Shown here: piece after piece, positions 34,131 through 47,465 of the stretch
Position numbering within the stretch: position 1 is the first letter of the stretch
How the letters are laid out: every line of letters begins with the position of its first letter
Assembly: GCF_964355755.1 (NCBI RefSeq)
Contig: NC_092678.1
Span: forward strand, 2,691,922-2,751,921
Direction of reading: 5' to 3'
Length of the DNA stretch: 60,000 bases
DNA from: Antedon mediterranea
Lineage: Eukaryota > Echinodermata > Crinoidea > Comatulida > Antedonidae
Translations under genes and position numbers: made by a program
Notes under the pieces: generated by a model
The model's database searches: none
The model's input: only the letters and a program-made list of their open reading frames with translations
Told to the model about the DNA's origin: nothing

Positions 34131-36340
34131 ATCAAAATGCTCTTCTTTTTTTTTTTTTGTACATTCACAAATTATGTGAATTCACAGTTTGGTGATAAAA
34201 CAGTTTATTTGTAACACATTATGCTTCTCTATACAACACATACAGACATTTGTTTGTGACAGACTCCCAAGGCATTTTGCAGTTTCAATGTGTTTAATGA
34301 TCTTCATTAAATTCAACTGAACATAGCGACGTCGTCTTTAGTCTTAAGATATTTATATTCTGAAACCTCTGTCTACTGATCTTGATTTATATTCATTTAA
34401 GATTGATTAAAATTAGTTTGACTTTAAGAGCTTATTCAGTTTTAAGTAGCCATGCAATCTGTATGCGTATAAAACATATGAAAAGCAAGCTTAAGGTTTG
34501 ACATTAGTTAAAGCAGAATTGCTGGTGGCTCGGTCATTTTTTCCCCGTTTTTATAATTATTTTAAGATATACAGACATGTTATTGATAGGAAACTTTTGA
34601 TTTGTGTCAACCAGTAACCTGGGAACAAGTTACTGTAGGTCATGTTAATTTTTTTACGCATACAGTAAAGTTGGAACGCGCTTTCTCACTCTATTCCTTT
34701 TGATGGTTTTATGTCCAGATAACGATTGACGTCGCTCGTCACAAAACGAAAGCCCCCTATTAACCGTATCTATTTCTCAAACAATACACCGTTGTTGTAT
34801 ATGTAGGAATATTGGGTAGTTTTTAGACCTTGTTGTACTGATATAGAAATTTTATGTTTCTTTTTAACTTCTTTACAATTTAGTTGTTTACAAAAGATTT
34901 GTTGATTATTCAAGTAATTTGATGCTACAATAACTCTGACACCTCTTTTCTTCAATTTTAATTGCAATAACATTCATATTTCCTTTCGTTGTACATTCAT
35001 ATTTTGGATATTTGATAGATTTTATTTTCTGTACATCTCATTATTGTTTTATGACCTCGAATACAAAAGCTAAAGTATTTAAATTCTTTTGGATTTGATA
35101 AATGCATTACCACAGTGTCAAATACCCTTGACATTAAATGCCTCAAGAAGTAGTGCACCTAGGCCAGGGTGTAGGGTTGCATTTTGGCAACACCTTCTGT
35201 ATGCAACTCTTTTCAAGCAGTGTTTAAATAAAGTGTACATAAAAGATTGAGATGAATAGTTACTGTATTTCTGAATGCTTTTTTTGTTGATGGATAATAT
35301 TTGATTGTATCGGTATTATCGCTAAACTTTCATCATACTTAATTCTTTTTAATTCCAATTACTACCAGTAAGTGTACTAGTATTAGAATTCATGATACCA
35401 GAGGCGTTTGTTCAATAGTCATTTGTACTGTATTATGAGGTCTATTTAAAAGTTAATTTTTTTCATAGTAGAAATATGTCTTCTTAGGCTAGAGTTGGAG
35501 TTCATCCCTCAGTTAATCCCTCAGTTACAAACATGGACAGTATTTTATATAATAGCATAGTTATTTTTTTAGAAGGCAATATTTTATATATAAACACTCA
35601 ATTTATACCTTTCAGTTTATATAGCAGGCAGAAGTTTCTATAGCAGGCTGTAGTTTCTATAGCAGACAGCAGTTACAGAGAAACCTTCTGTCTGTTTCTA
35701 TCATTCTCTCAAATTCTATGTGACCTAATTATATATATATATATATAACTCATTTTGAAGCATTAGTATTCTTCCTTATGTTCTACTTATATTTCCTTAG
35801 GAATTTCAACATCTTGGCAGTAAACTATATTATACATAATATAACAATATGATATAACTTTCTCATCATCCTCCCTATCTTCACCATCTGCACTCCAAAT
35901 TCCAGGCGGCTGCACCAAGCCTGAAAAGTTTCTAGGAATTCAGCACATTCCACTAGCTTAATAATTTGTACTAATATGCACACATGTTTGGTATGTTTAA
36001 TATTGCTAGCGGTCAAGTGGAACAAATGGTCAGTTTTTATAGATGACCTCAAGCAAATGTTCCAATTATCCAATCTGCGGCCGACTTCTAAGATCTTACT
36101 TATTACCAAATGTTTTGAATATTTATTATTTTAAGGACAGGATTTTATTTTATTCTGATTAAAAACATTCTTGGTTTATAGGGATTTAGATGATATCATT
36201 TTGTAAGGTCATCTTGTAAACTTGCCCCTATTAGGGATTTGCTTGCAATTTAAAGATTATAATATGCCAAATTTTACTGTATGTTTTCTCACGGTATTTG
36301 AATTGGACTTGAAATTAATGAGTTTGTGACGATGCTAGCT
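34131..36340. other. Non-coding DNA, no gene recognised
   Basis: Holds three short repeats of TTTCTATAGCAGGC-like words (about 35615-35665) and an (AT)n tract at about 35728-35748. The - strand frame at 35825-36109 has no motif I recognise. Confidence 0.4.
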
Positions 36341-36341
36341 T

Positions 36342-36480
36342 AGCAGTTGCCAGCAGTAGCTTGGTGGTTATTACATGCTTGCCTTTCAATCCCAAGGTCC
36401 AGGGTTCAATCCTGTCCTGGTGCAAGGGTTGTAACTCACGACTCTTTCAACTCCACTCCCTAAGCCCCAACTGAGATTAA
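36342..36480 (+). repeat. tRNA-derived SINE
   Basis: AGTAGCTTGGTGGTTATTAC (A-box region) and CCAGGGTTCAATCCTG (B-box region) sit at tRNA spacing at about 36355-36420. They are followed by a body that includes ACTCCACTCCCTAAGCCCC. An intact tRNA acceptor stem is not seen. Confidence 0.65.
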
Positions 36481-38060
36481 GTTTCTAAGCATGATAAATT
36501 ATAAAATAGTTTATCCATCCTATAATTGGCGATTTACTGTTGGATTCATATTACTAAATATATTTTATCAATTCTAAATCTTCCACTGAATCTGATGTTA
36601 AAATAGTATGTATCTTGATTAGCAACATTTCAACCCCCTTCCCCTTTTATACATACTGTAGGGACATTTTAGAAGATATTCTTCCACAAAGTACTAGAAA
36701 TTAAATTTCTCGCATCTAATCTTAAAAAATAAGTTTAACTGAAAGAATTTTCGCAATGGCAACCAAACATACAGATATCATACACAGAGCATCAAAGCTC
36801 TTATATAAACATTTCTATTTAATAGATAAAAAACTTGAAAAATTATAATTTTCAAATTGTAATTACGCCCACTTAAAACATCACACACTAGTATCTTTCT
36901 TAAACCCATGTATCTAAACTGTACTGTTATCAGAGGAGATAATTATTTATATTTGACCTAATAAGGTAATCGTAAAGATAGCCTAAATATTTTCATACTT
37001 TAGTTGAAATAAACTTCTTAAAACAAAATGTGGACTTTATGTCTTTTGTATCTGATGATAATATAGGGTACTTTAGCCCCTGGATGGACCACACAGGTTC
37101 ACTGTTTGAAAGATGCCACTAAAAAGATGAACGAATAAATAAACAAGTCAATTACTTGCACTGAAATCTCAATATCATTGTTCACTCATTTTCTTAGCTG
37201 CAAAAATCGCAATTCTGAAAATAACAGTTGGAAAATGGCAGAACAATTGGGTGGTAGAATGTTATTTAACTGATGATATGCAGGGTGTTGTCAATCATAA
37301 TATTTTGAATGGTGTGGTCATATTGTTTGACATTATAGGGTGAAAAGATGTTGTGTCAATAGAATATAATTTATACTGCAGAAATACATTTTTTTTTAAA
37401 AACAAAATTACCTATTTTTTAGAACTTTTAGTTGGGCTAAAGTTCCCCAATTTTGTGTTTATGGGTGTGGCCTTACACCCTTCAGTACTTGAATTGAACC
37501 CATCAGTGTGTCTGTTAAGTTAACTTATAGGGTGAACGTGACATCGATAATAATATAATATAACAGAAAATGGTTTTACTTAAAAATTGCATCAAAATAA
37601 TCATGATATGAGATGGTTACCATAGTGATCCTGACACATGAAATTTTCGATTCAATTTCATTACGAGATCTAATAGATGTTTTATTATAATGGAACTATT
37701 GCTCTAAATATTATATTATTGTTGTATAATATATAGGCTAATATGTGAATATATGACAGTGATACTGTTACATTTATTTTCCTGATAATGTATGAAAAGT
37801 TATTGTAATTTAAATTCTCTATTGAATTACAAAAGATGTAAAATAAATGTAGATTTAATACTTTTTAGAACAGAGAAGAATCTTTTAGTATTTCAACATC
37901 AATTTTTTTTATTATGCTTTTTCTTTCTTGTAAATTTGTTTCTGTTCTTTTCAAAAATTGTGTTTAATAATAATAAGTAGGACTGTGATTATTTATATTT
38001 TAAAGTTTAAACTGCTTTCATGTTATATAATAAATAGCACAGTTTTCAAAGAAGATACGT
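36481..38060. other. Non-coding DNA, no gene recognised
   Basis: AT-rich sequence with short homopolymers only. Confidence 0.4.
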
Positions 38061-38062
38061 TA

Positions 38063-38242
38063 AAGCTCTGTCTACACTATCAAACTAGTTTTACAAAAAC
38101 ATTGTGATGTATCCAAACATATGGTAGTGATATGGCTATAACGGTAGTGATATGACATCATCATGTCCATATATGTATGGGCACATCACATTGTTTTGTC
38201 ACATTTTTTTGTCACATTAAGTTTAATAGCGTAGACAGAGTT
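38063..38242. mobile_element. TCTGTCTACACTATC MITE, full copy with TA borders
   Basis: Ends AAGCTCTGTCTACACTATCA and GCGTAGACAGAGTT, with TA directly outside on both sides (38061-38062 and 38243-38244). The core palindrome includes GACATCATCATGTCCATATA. This copy gives the clearest support for a TA target duplication. Confidence 0.9.
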
Positions 38243-38747
38243 TAACATGGCTATGTTGATCTTCAATGGGTCAACAATAAAAATAACTGATATCAGGGTT
38301 TCTTTGTCTTTTGAAATCTGTGATTCTTCTATATTTTTGTCAACAAGTAGGTGCCAATGCATACCAATTTCTTCAGTGCACTCTAAACAGAAACTAATAC
38401 AAAATCGGTGTTATGCTGTTATATTATCATCAACAATGGATAGCAGACAATTGCATTACGGATGGATTGTGTTTATAGACAACACAGGTGAATGCGACCT
38501 GTGTAACAATAGATAGAGACTACAGCGGGAAATGGAATCATGTCCTCCAATGATCTGCAAACACCTCAGATGATGCTACCTGCTGATCCTGACAACCTGA
38601 AGACAATGCGTTATCTACGCAAATAGAATTGGAAAAACAAAAACAAGGTTGAGAAGGGGTCAGATGTGTAAACAAGCAAAAAAAAAAAAAATGGCATTTG
38701 GATATTTTTTTAATGAGATTTCTATGCAAGATACGATGACGTCTTCA

Positions 38748-38895
38748 AAGCTTTGTTTACACTATTAAACTTTATGTATGACAAAATAAATATAATGTGC
38801 ACATATATGGACATGTCATATCGCTACCATCACTACCATATATGGGCACATCACACTTTTGTTGTCAAAATAGTTTGATAAGGTAGACAAAGCTT
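38748..38895. mobile_element. TCTGTCTACACTATC MITE, diverged copy
   Basis: Ends AAGCTTTGTTTACACTATTA and GGTAGACAAAGCTT, with core words ATATGGACATGTCATATC and TATGGGCACATCACAC. Both ends carry the same C-to-T-type changes, so this looks like a subfamily rather than random decay. Confidence 0.85.
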
Positions 38896-40724
38896 TAGGT
38901 TTGAGTTCCATGGCCAGAAAATAATCTATTCTTTCAGATATTACTGTTTGTGGTACAGGTACAAAAATTATTTCAATAATCTAAATACTTCAGATGTAAT
39001 ATCCCATTTACGTGACCAATTGTGACATCTAATACTCGAGATTCATTTCAATTTTTTCCGGTCTCATTTTCCAAAAAAAAAAACTGCACAATTAACGTTA
39101 ATGATTATGTTCTGGCTAAATGTTTCTAACCATTTGAGCGTCGTCGCCATTATTTCTTGTACGAATTAGGTGAATTGAACGTGAGGTTTATCTCCGATGC
39201 AAAATCCTTCTGCTGCAACATGGATTAATATTGAAGATATGTTGGATTGAGTTTCATCTCTATGTTTGAGAGATAAAATTCCATTTGAGTTAAATCATTT
39301 TGTTGATCACAAAGAAAGTTAAAACATGGACTTTTAGTTAGTGATGTGACATCATCATGTCCATATATGGGCACATTAAAATTAAACTAAAACCTTAAGT
39401 TTGATAGTGTGGACAATGTAACAATGACATCATTGACAAACGTTGGTAAAATAGAATAGAACAAGAATAGTAAGAACTAATAGTAAAGTACTCTTCTGTT
39501 GCTTAAATGATAAACAGAAATAGCTGTATTTAATGATTCATGAGTTGGATAGTTGAGGTTCAATCATGATAAATGTTAGATGGTTTTTAATTAGAGGTTG
39601 TGGTTTATATTTAGAGGGTGACCTATATTAAAGTGGTTAGCTCCTGTCTAAGTGAATGAAGGATGTTACCTATAAAATCCAAATTGGGAAGGGGGTTAGA
39701 AGATGACGTATGGGGAAACTAAATTTACATTAGGAAACTAGATTAGTGCCCTTGTCCCCAGACAATAATAGCCTTCCTGCTACTGTCGTGCAGTTTGATC
39801 AAACGATGAATGATTATGATAACGAACGATAATACATTATAAAAATAATTTCCAGTCGTCTAGAGGTTTTTTTAAAAGCTTTAGATTCTAATCTTTCTGA
39901 AACCTTTACTCACATAACATTGGCTCAACATTTCCTTCAACTTTGACCTTTACAATTATAATATGGTTCTGTGCCATTGTTTAGGAATAAATTAAATCTT
40001 TCCAATTATTTAGAAAAGTTTCAAGTATACTTTCCATGTGAAAGTAGGTTTAAACTGACAAATCTAAAATCCAAAGTAATAAAATGTCTTTATATTTAGT
40101 GTACAATATTAACCTGGTTTGAAAATGATCATGAAACAACACCTGTTCCACATATTTACTTATTCCCCACAGGAGGACGGAAAAACGATCAGATTTCTCT
40201 ACCTGAAAAACAATAAAATCCTTATTTTTCTAGTTTATCATTCGTTCTATTTTCCCAAGATTGGTGGAAATTCATTTCCTGTTAGACGATACATGACATT
40301 TCATTACACACACACAATCCGTTTCTATTCACCCGGCATTAATCATCGTAAGCGTATAACACGTTCGTCCAAACAAAGCTGTTCTGGCTGTGGATGGTTC
40401 TTTTTAATTTATGCAAGGTAAATTGTGACGGACTGCATGCATAATGAAATACTTAATTTGATCAGCTGCCTAGCCTAGCTGCTTTAGCCTAGGGGGTAGG
40501 ATCTGTGTCAAATAAGCTTTTGTTAAAACTAGTAGTTTAACACTTGTCTTTTGTGTTGCACTGTTTACACTGCCTTTATTTAATTACTGTAGCACTTTTA
40601 CTAAAACCTTTGTATCACTATTGTAGTTACTGTTACTGTACTGTAATACAGTAAAGTATACTGTAACAAGGTATAGGTAAGTGCTGTGTTTATTCTGAAC
40701 GTTGGTGTATTAATAATGCAAGCC
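38896..40724. other. Non-coding DNA with a MITE scrap and one exon-like segment
   Basis: 39341-39416 is a right-half MITE piece (GTGATGTGACATCATCATGT through TTTGATAGTGTGGACA). At 40173-40417 a good acceptor (CTTATTCCCCACAG) and donor (GCAAG then GTAAAT) bracket 245 bp that stay open, but the translation is AT-driven and unlike protein. It could be an untranslated exon. Confidence 0.4.
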
Positions 40725-40885
40725 TCAGCATGATGGTAGGGGCTGCCTTATCCTCCCTAATACCTTCCAACTATTCAGTACTCATTTACAGCTGAGTAGA
40801 CTGGGAGTAGTTCTTCTGGATTTGAACCTAGTCTTTCTGCGAGATAGGCAAGTTTCCTAAAACCACTTGGTTACATCAACTCCTT
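40725..40885 (-). repeat. SINE with conserved core, copy B
   Basis: On the - strand a tRNA-like head (GTAACCAAGTGGTTTTAGG, then AGGTTCAAATCCAG) is followed by the core CAGCTGTAAATGAGTACTG and TATTAGGGAGGATAAGGC, as in the copy at 9700-9990. The heads differ more than the cores. Confidence 0.75.
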
Positions 40886-43800
40886 TCCTATAGTATTTTG
40901 TCTGTTCTAATGTAGTTGTTCGTAATCTTGGTCCACTTTGCAAATTGTTTTTCGAACATATATCATCATTATGTTATTTTATCATTAATGGGAAGGCGGC
41001 GGGGAGGGAAGAAACATTACTTATTCGGATTGTCATCATTTTATATAAATATTGTGCTTCTATCTATATTGATTGCATTCTTATTGGTAATCATTTTCTA
41101 TTTTTAACTTCTTCGCAGCTGATTTTGTTTTTCATTAAATAGAAAAAACCTAAACACTTAAATATGATTGCACTGTCGCTCAAATTTATATTTAGAAATA
41201 TTAATTGTTGTTATATTAGTATTGTCTTTCAAACTCTGTAGATCTAATGAGCTTTACACAAAGCCTAAAATACTGAAAGGAAATTGAAGATGATGATTTT
41301 CATCGCTCCATCTCTAGCACTTTAAAGCTCACAAATGGTAGCTCGGCAGAGTGAAAAAAATACAACAGATTCACTTCTATACCTTTGACATTATTTAGAA
41401 AACCAGTTGGTAAAAGTCGGTCAAATTAAAAGTTTAAAATAAATTATGCACAGTGTAATCCTTATTTGATATTTACTTGTCATTACCAGTAGAGATTGTC
41501 AGATGATGATCGGAAGATGTCCTGTCATTTATTTTAAACAATTTATCTTTGTTAAATATACACAATTATTCGTGGAATATACATTCACCTAAATGGTAAT
41601 CATGTAAGTACGACAGTGAGTTCATTACAGCTAACTAGAAGAAAGGTCCACAAACGTTAGAAAACATTATTGAAACACAGTCTTTGTTTAAAAGTTTTTT
41701 GTGATTGTCCTACCCAATCAGCAGTCATTTTAATTTGGACATAATTAACATTTTTGTAAAGTTAATATTGGAAGCTTGTTTACTTTTTACATTTACTGAA
41801 AGGCAATCTTTGATGATGGTTCAAGAAAGCTATGCCAACTCGTAAGAGACTTGTCTTAATGTTTCCTAAAATAATCAACATTTGGTTGTAAAATTGATTG
41901 ATATTGGAACTATAACATTGTTGTTATAATTACCAAATTAAAATCATTGAGTTTAAATCACTTGGTACCCAGATGCTTCAATTATATCGATGTAGCAAAC
42001 GTTGCATGGCAGTGTTTACTCCTTCAAAACCTTTAGTAACCTATTTAATAGTGACCTAAACTATTAACCAAAATGTGTTGAGCGATTATATCAGTACTGT
42101 ACTTTGAATGCAATATTGTAAAGTCTAGGGGGTGTCCTAGTTTCCATATTTAGCCAGTTTGGAAAAAGCAAAACATATCATTAACGAAGGGTTAAACACT
42201 ACAAATCCTTTTTTCCTTTTAATTCTATTGTTTTTAGTTTTTTTCTCAACATCGAGATGTGTAACATCAAGATGGCTAACATCAGGATATGTGACATCCG
42301 TTGATAGATCATAGGTGGCTCGGAATAGCTGCATCCTTCCCTGTTTAGTTAATATAGCTGATGCCTTGAGGATCTTATTTTTTCATCAGGTTAAGTGGGT
42401 TACAGTCGTTTTTGCCACCACCCAAACAGGTTTTTCTTTCAGGCTAGCTACTTAGCTACTTAGCGGTTTTTGGGAGTGGCACTACAGTTGTGACTACTGA
42501 GCTATATTTCCTAATTGTCTATTGAGGAAATTCCTTCTAAATCCGGGAAATTCTTTCACATTTGTTTGCTTTGTCAAGTACGCTTTTGAAATTTACGTAT
42601 TTGTATTTGAATTAATACAATTGCTGAGCTTTGTGACAAGTGAGGGGAATCCTACGTGATATGTAGGCTTTTATACCATCGTAGTCCTATTATACTACTT
42701 TAACTTAAATGTATGATGTTTTACTTTTGGTAATGTAGAAGTTTATGAAGCAGTTACTTCAACAAACAGTGTGTATGATTACCAAAAAAAAAAACCTCTT
42801 GCTAAATAAACGATGTGTGTGTTTGTTTTGTAAAAAATAACATTTGGCTAGTGTAACCCATAATAAGCCCAGGTTGTATGTTGTATAAGCCCAGGTTGTA
42901 TTATTATCAGACTTCAATAAAGTGCCCTTCACTAATTACAACTACACCACCTTCTATTAAAAATGTCTAAAATAAAAACCATTAACAACAAAACAGATAA
43001 AACTAACAAAGATTAAATCTTAATACTACATTAACCCTGATCCATTGTAGTTTACTAAACTTGCGACCTCACATGTCACTATACATATTGACAAACAATA
43101 TCCACCAGTCAGCAGTCAGAACAGGTACATGTGATTAATTTATCAGTCCTAATTAGACATTATACTTTAAACGACCATGGATTATTGGTTTTGGAAACAA
43201 AGAGGTATTACATTGTTTTTTTTAACATTTACTTTTACAGATTTATATTTATTCAGTGCTTGAATAAGAATAATGTTGACCTCAAATAGGGGTCATTCGT
43301 GATGTCATAGTCTGCTTATTTGCTTTATAGGTAGTTATTTAATTCGTGGGAGAACCACAGTTATTTTAGTCGTAGCTGTAAACTCCATCAATGGAACATT
43401 TATCACAGTTAAAGCATTTACATTATGCTGTGTCGTTGGAGGATTTGAATATTATTTGCCCTTCTACTTGACTTTCAGCTGATTGTAGACTTTATGTAGC
43501 CATTTATGGTAATCTATGTTTTCTACGGACTAAATGGCTGCTATAATGGTAGTAGGTAAGCTCATAGTATTCATTTTGTACATCGTTATTTGCGATTCAA
43601 ATCCATCGTTTACCCTGACATAACAGGATGTTTTATTATTTTGCATTTTCATGTTAATATACCTATTAGTATTACTTTGAATAAATATGTTATATCGCCC
43701 ACATTAATTTAGCTAATTCAAACTATCATTCTTTATGTACGCTAATGTTAGTAGTAATACCATGGAAAATAAGTATGCTAATATTAATAAGATTATTTAG

Positions 43801-44497
43801 TTGTTATTTAAAATAGTACTTGATTTAATTTTTAACCAACACAAGAAAAAAATGTCTATACAGTACTACTACAGTAGTACTAAAGTTAAAACAACCGATG
43901 TAAGTAGCGATGTTTTGTTTCACTAAACAGCACAAAAATATACAGATATTCATTCTCATGTTTCTGAGCATGTGCAAATGACAGCTGCGTTGTCTAGTGG
44001 CACGTCATGAAAACGAAATGTTGCTATCGTGTCCAATGATTTGAAGCACATCGCAAGAAACATTGAATGTTCTAGTACATTATTACATACTAACTTGTAT
44101 TAAATACTTATACTAAATATTAATGTTTAATCATTAAAAAAAACAAAAAAGACCATGGAATATTTTATTTATCATGTTATTCAAACATTTGTAAATCGTT
44201 TATCAAATAATATTTATTATTCAAAGGGGAAAACAATATATATAGTTGGAATATGTGACCATTTCATAACATCTTTACTATACTGTATAGCGGTGTGGCA
44301 CGTAAACCATAAATTGTTATTCAAACAATTTCTTATCGTAATTTATGATTTTCTAGACAAACAGATGATATAATGATAGTAGAACCTAGTTTTCTGTGTG
44401 AACCTGTCCAGCTATATTTATGTTTTAAAATGTTATTGCAAAAAAATTTAACATAAAAATTAAATTAGCCAATAGTTACAACACTTGTTCTGTTAAA
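40886..44497. other. Non-coding DNA, no gene recognised
   Basis: Contains a short degenerate repeat of TAACATCAAGATGG-like words (about 42245-42300) and a small duplication of AAGCCCAGGTTGTAT (about 42865-42901). No exon is supported. Confidence 0.4.
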
Positions 44498-44978
44498 TTG
44501 TACAGTAAAATGTCTATTTTAAGGAAAATCTTTAGGACCCAATATGATCATACAGTAGACGTGCCCCATAAAAATGAAAAGCGTGACCTAAATAGAATAG
44601 TCAAGACCGCATCGCGTATAATTGGATCTACACAACTGCCTTTGGAGAACATATTTTCGGATCGTCTTCTGAAAAAGGCAGTGGCTATCAAAGATGATCA
44701 TTTTCATCCGGCCTCTAGTATGTTCCAGTTGATGCGCAGCGGTCGGCGATTTCGTTCTATTAAGGCCAATAAGGCACGATTTACAAACAGTTTCTTTCCA
44801 GGATCTATTAGAGCTTTAAATATGATGTAGACACTTTTTTTTTGTAATGTTTTTGTTTTTGAGTTCGTGTTGTGTCCGTTGGATATTGTGCTCCGCCAAC
44901 AGAGCAAACAGAATTTCTATGTTTTTCCTAAAACAAATGATAATAAATGATACTTGACTACTTGACTTGACTTGAAAA
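44498..44978 (+). pseudogene. 5'-truncated CR1/L2-like LINE, 3' end only
   Basis: From about codon 26 to its stop at 44830 the frame matches the C-terminal region that follows the reverse transcriptase in jockey/CR1-group LINEs. It has LNRIVKTASRIIGS, then LRSGRR-type and ARFTNSFFPGSIRALN stretches, which align by eye with the end of the LINE frame at 50649-52253 (LERALRVIGSS, IGRSGRLRPV, GRYSNSFLPAGIKKFN). A short 3' UTR follows and ends in repeats of ACTTG (about 44955-44976), the kind of short tandem tail typical of this LINE group. Polymerase and endonuclease domains are missing, so it is inactive. The residues before codon 26 may be host sequence. Confidence 0.8.
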
Positions 44979-45740
44979 AAGGAGTTTGGACATAGTATTA
45001 AGACATAGTATTTCTCCTTTATCGTTTACGGGATGTGTCCCCATAATGGTGGTGTCCCCTTAATGGTCATCCCTTAATGGTCATGTCCCTTCAATAGGAA
45101 TATCACAACAGAGGTATTATTATTTTTCAATTGTTGACAATCCCCCTTCTAGTTTTATTATGTAGCATTACATTTCTATTTTAAGTTTACAATTTACATT
45201 CATAATAAACAGTGAGTTGTAATAAATAATATCAATTTATGTGTCTGGCAGGAAATATTTAAGTTATTTATAATTTCTATTTACCAATATATTTGTCTGT
45301 TGGATATATTTACAGTAGTTAATATTTTAAATTTGTATTGCAAAAGACTTCAGCTCGTTTCTTATGTCAAAATACATAATACGCTATAAAGTAACGTAAT
45401 CTAATGAGGCTTTCAGAAATTCTTAAAATGGGACGCACACAAAATTAATTATCAAGATGAATTTGAAAATCGATATTTAGACGAGTGTGCGCGGCACCTT
45501 GGGATGACGATAATGTTTCTTATAGATTTAAGGAGAAGCATGTAGCTGTGATGTATTAACAACGTAATACCTAGCATCATCCATGCTTTAAAATGTATCT
45601 AAATGTATCTATTTCAATTTATGGAATTTATTTTTAATATGGACATTGAATTTATTTTGTTGATTTGATCTGAATAATTCCAAACATTATTAGTTAATTC
45701 CAGTATTAGTACAGTATAAAGAAATTATTGCCATTTAAAA
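44979..45740. other. Non-coding DNA with a short minisatellite
   Basis: 45034-45106 holds four degenerate units on the theme GGTGTCCCCTTAATGG, related in pattern to the arrays at 5134 and 7600. Nothing else is recognised. Confidence 0.5.
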
Positions 45741-45846
45741 AAAATGTGTTGTGCCCATATATAGACATGTCATATCATTATCATTTTTAAGCATCACTAT
45801 CCTATTTGGGCACATCACCATTTTTGTGGTCAAACTAGACAGAGTT
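45741..45846. mobile_element. TCTGTCTACACTATC MITE, partial
   Basis: Has TGTGTTGTGCCCATATATAG, TTTGGGCACATCACC and CAAACTAGACAGAGTTTA. The left terminal repeat is missing and part of the right has been deleted. Confidence 0.75.
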
Positions 45847-46527
45847 TAACACTTGTCCCAAAAAATATAGCATTCCCACCCTAAACTCAATGTTCCATCT
45901 CTTCCAAATTTAGACAAATACTTGCTTTTGTTAAAGAAGGAAAAAAGTGTGGATGCCTTCCAGAACACAGCAAATTTTTCCTACATGAAATGGTCCTCAA
46001 AGTTCCCGAATTGTGGATTAAAAGAATTTAAGTTGAAACATAATTTTATTACTTTCTTTTACTGGGTAGTATAAATATTGTGGGTGTTGGTAAATATATC
46101 GTTAGCACATATTGATAACATATTATCAAGTTTTGCTTGCAGTAAAAATGAATCATCATTACGGATCACTTCCTGTGAACTGTCAAACCTTGAAGTAAAA
46201 TTTAACATTCAAATGGCATATTTTGATGTGCTATCCAAGCTTCACATTAAACTATGTTTATTGTGTGTTCTGTAATTCTGTATGAACTAGATAGTTTATA
46301 CCATATTTGGTGGTTAGTTTGGTGCTGTGAGATGTTCCACTAATGATTGTGGAAGATGCGTATTCGAGGAAGAGAGGTAGCCTAAGAGGAATTATATGAT
46401 AATATATTTTATAGAATTTTTAATCGTAATAACTAACTATTCAGTCATAAAGTATTAATTGTTGAAATTTATCAGTGAGTTGTGAATGACCAAGTTATTA
46501 TTAACTGCAGATCTATACCTGGTCCTA

Positions 46528-46663
46528 AGCTCTGTCTACACTATCAAACGAGTTTGACAAAAACAACTGCCCAAATATGGTAGTGATGTGACATCATCGT
46601 GTCAATATATGGGCACATCACATTTTTTTTGTCACATAAAGTTGGATTTTGTAGACAGAGCTT
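46528..46663. mobile_element. TCTGTCTACACTATC MITE, full copy
   Basis: Ends AGCTCTGTCTACACTATCAA and TTTGTAGACAGAGCTT, with TA just outside each end (46526-46527 and 46664-46665). The core is GCCCAAATATGGTAGTGATG and TATATGGGCACATCACAT. It lies about 600 bp upstream of the dystroglycan 5'UTR exon. Confidence 0.88.
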
Positions 46664-47270
46664 TACAATGGAGGGATATGAGCATTTAGTTCATCTTTTA
46701 TTCCAGTTTCTTTTTTCGACATCTAAAATCATTGCTATCCAACATACTGTACTAACAACATAACATATGTATAAACATAGAGTCTAAATAATTCCTCCAT
46801 GGTGGTATAAAGAATTGAATTTAATTTCCTGGCATAAATGTCGCTAGTTATACCAGATGTTGGTTAATGATTATGTGTTATTGCAATTAAAACCAGCCTA
46901 ACTTTTTAGCCAAAGGAAAAATTCACTTTATATAGATCTTGTTGCTTTGTTTACCATCTACCAGTACTAGTTCGATTTAGCTGATGGCAACAGCATCATG
47001 AAGCGTTCTAGTTGCCGTTGCCATCCTGTTCATAAATTATAATTATTAGGAAACATTTTGGTAGACAAAGGCAGTGTGGACTCCATCTCGGAAGCGACTG
47101 CTTGATGTTGATAAAACAATAAACCAGGGTGTGTTAATCATCAAATTGTTGTTTTGGACACTATTAAGACAAAGGTGCATCTTTTAACAAATGTATGTAC
47201 TATGGCACAATACAAATTCATATTTTTTATACATAATAATAATAATATTTTGTCATATTTTTGTTTTTTT

Positions 47271-47465
47271 CAGAATCTTTGTTGTGGAGTTATTAAACAG
47301 TATGTAGCTTGACTCAACACATTAATATTGGAAATAAATTACAGATTCCACTTACTAAATATTTGCCAAGAAGCTGGTGTACAGAAAGAGGGCGCTCTTT
47401 AACTTGTGCAACCGACAGACATCATTCCATTCCACACTAGAAATTTATAGAACTCTACCATCGCA
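47271..47465 (+). promoter_or_regulatory. Dystroglycan 5'UTR part with upstream 3' splice site
   Basis: A pyrimidine tract (TTTTTGTTTTTTTCAG, ending 47273) precedes the coding exon by 192 bp, so the transcript probably has at least one untranslated exon further upstream, as vertebrate DAG1 does. The start codon has G at -3, a moderate context. The TSS and leader exon were not located. Confidence 0.6.

Noticed and set aside
40119-40421. Protein-coding exon of 100 codons
   Set aside because: Splice borders are good but the translation is dominated by Phe/Tyr/Ile/Asn as in non-coding AT-rich DNA.
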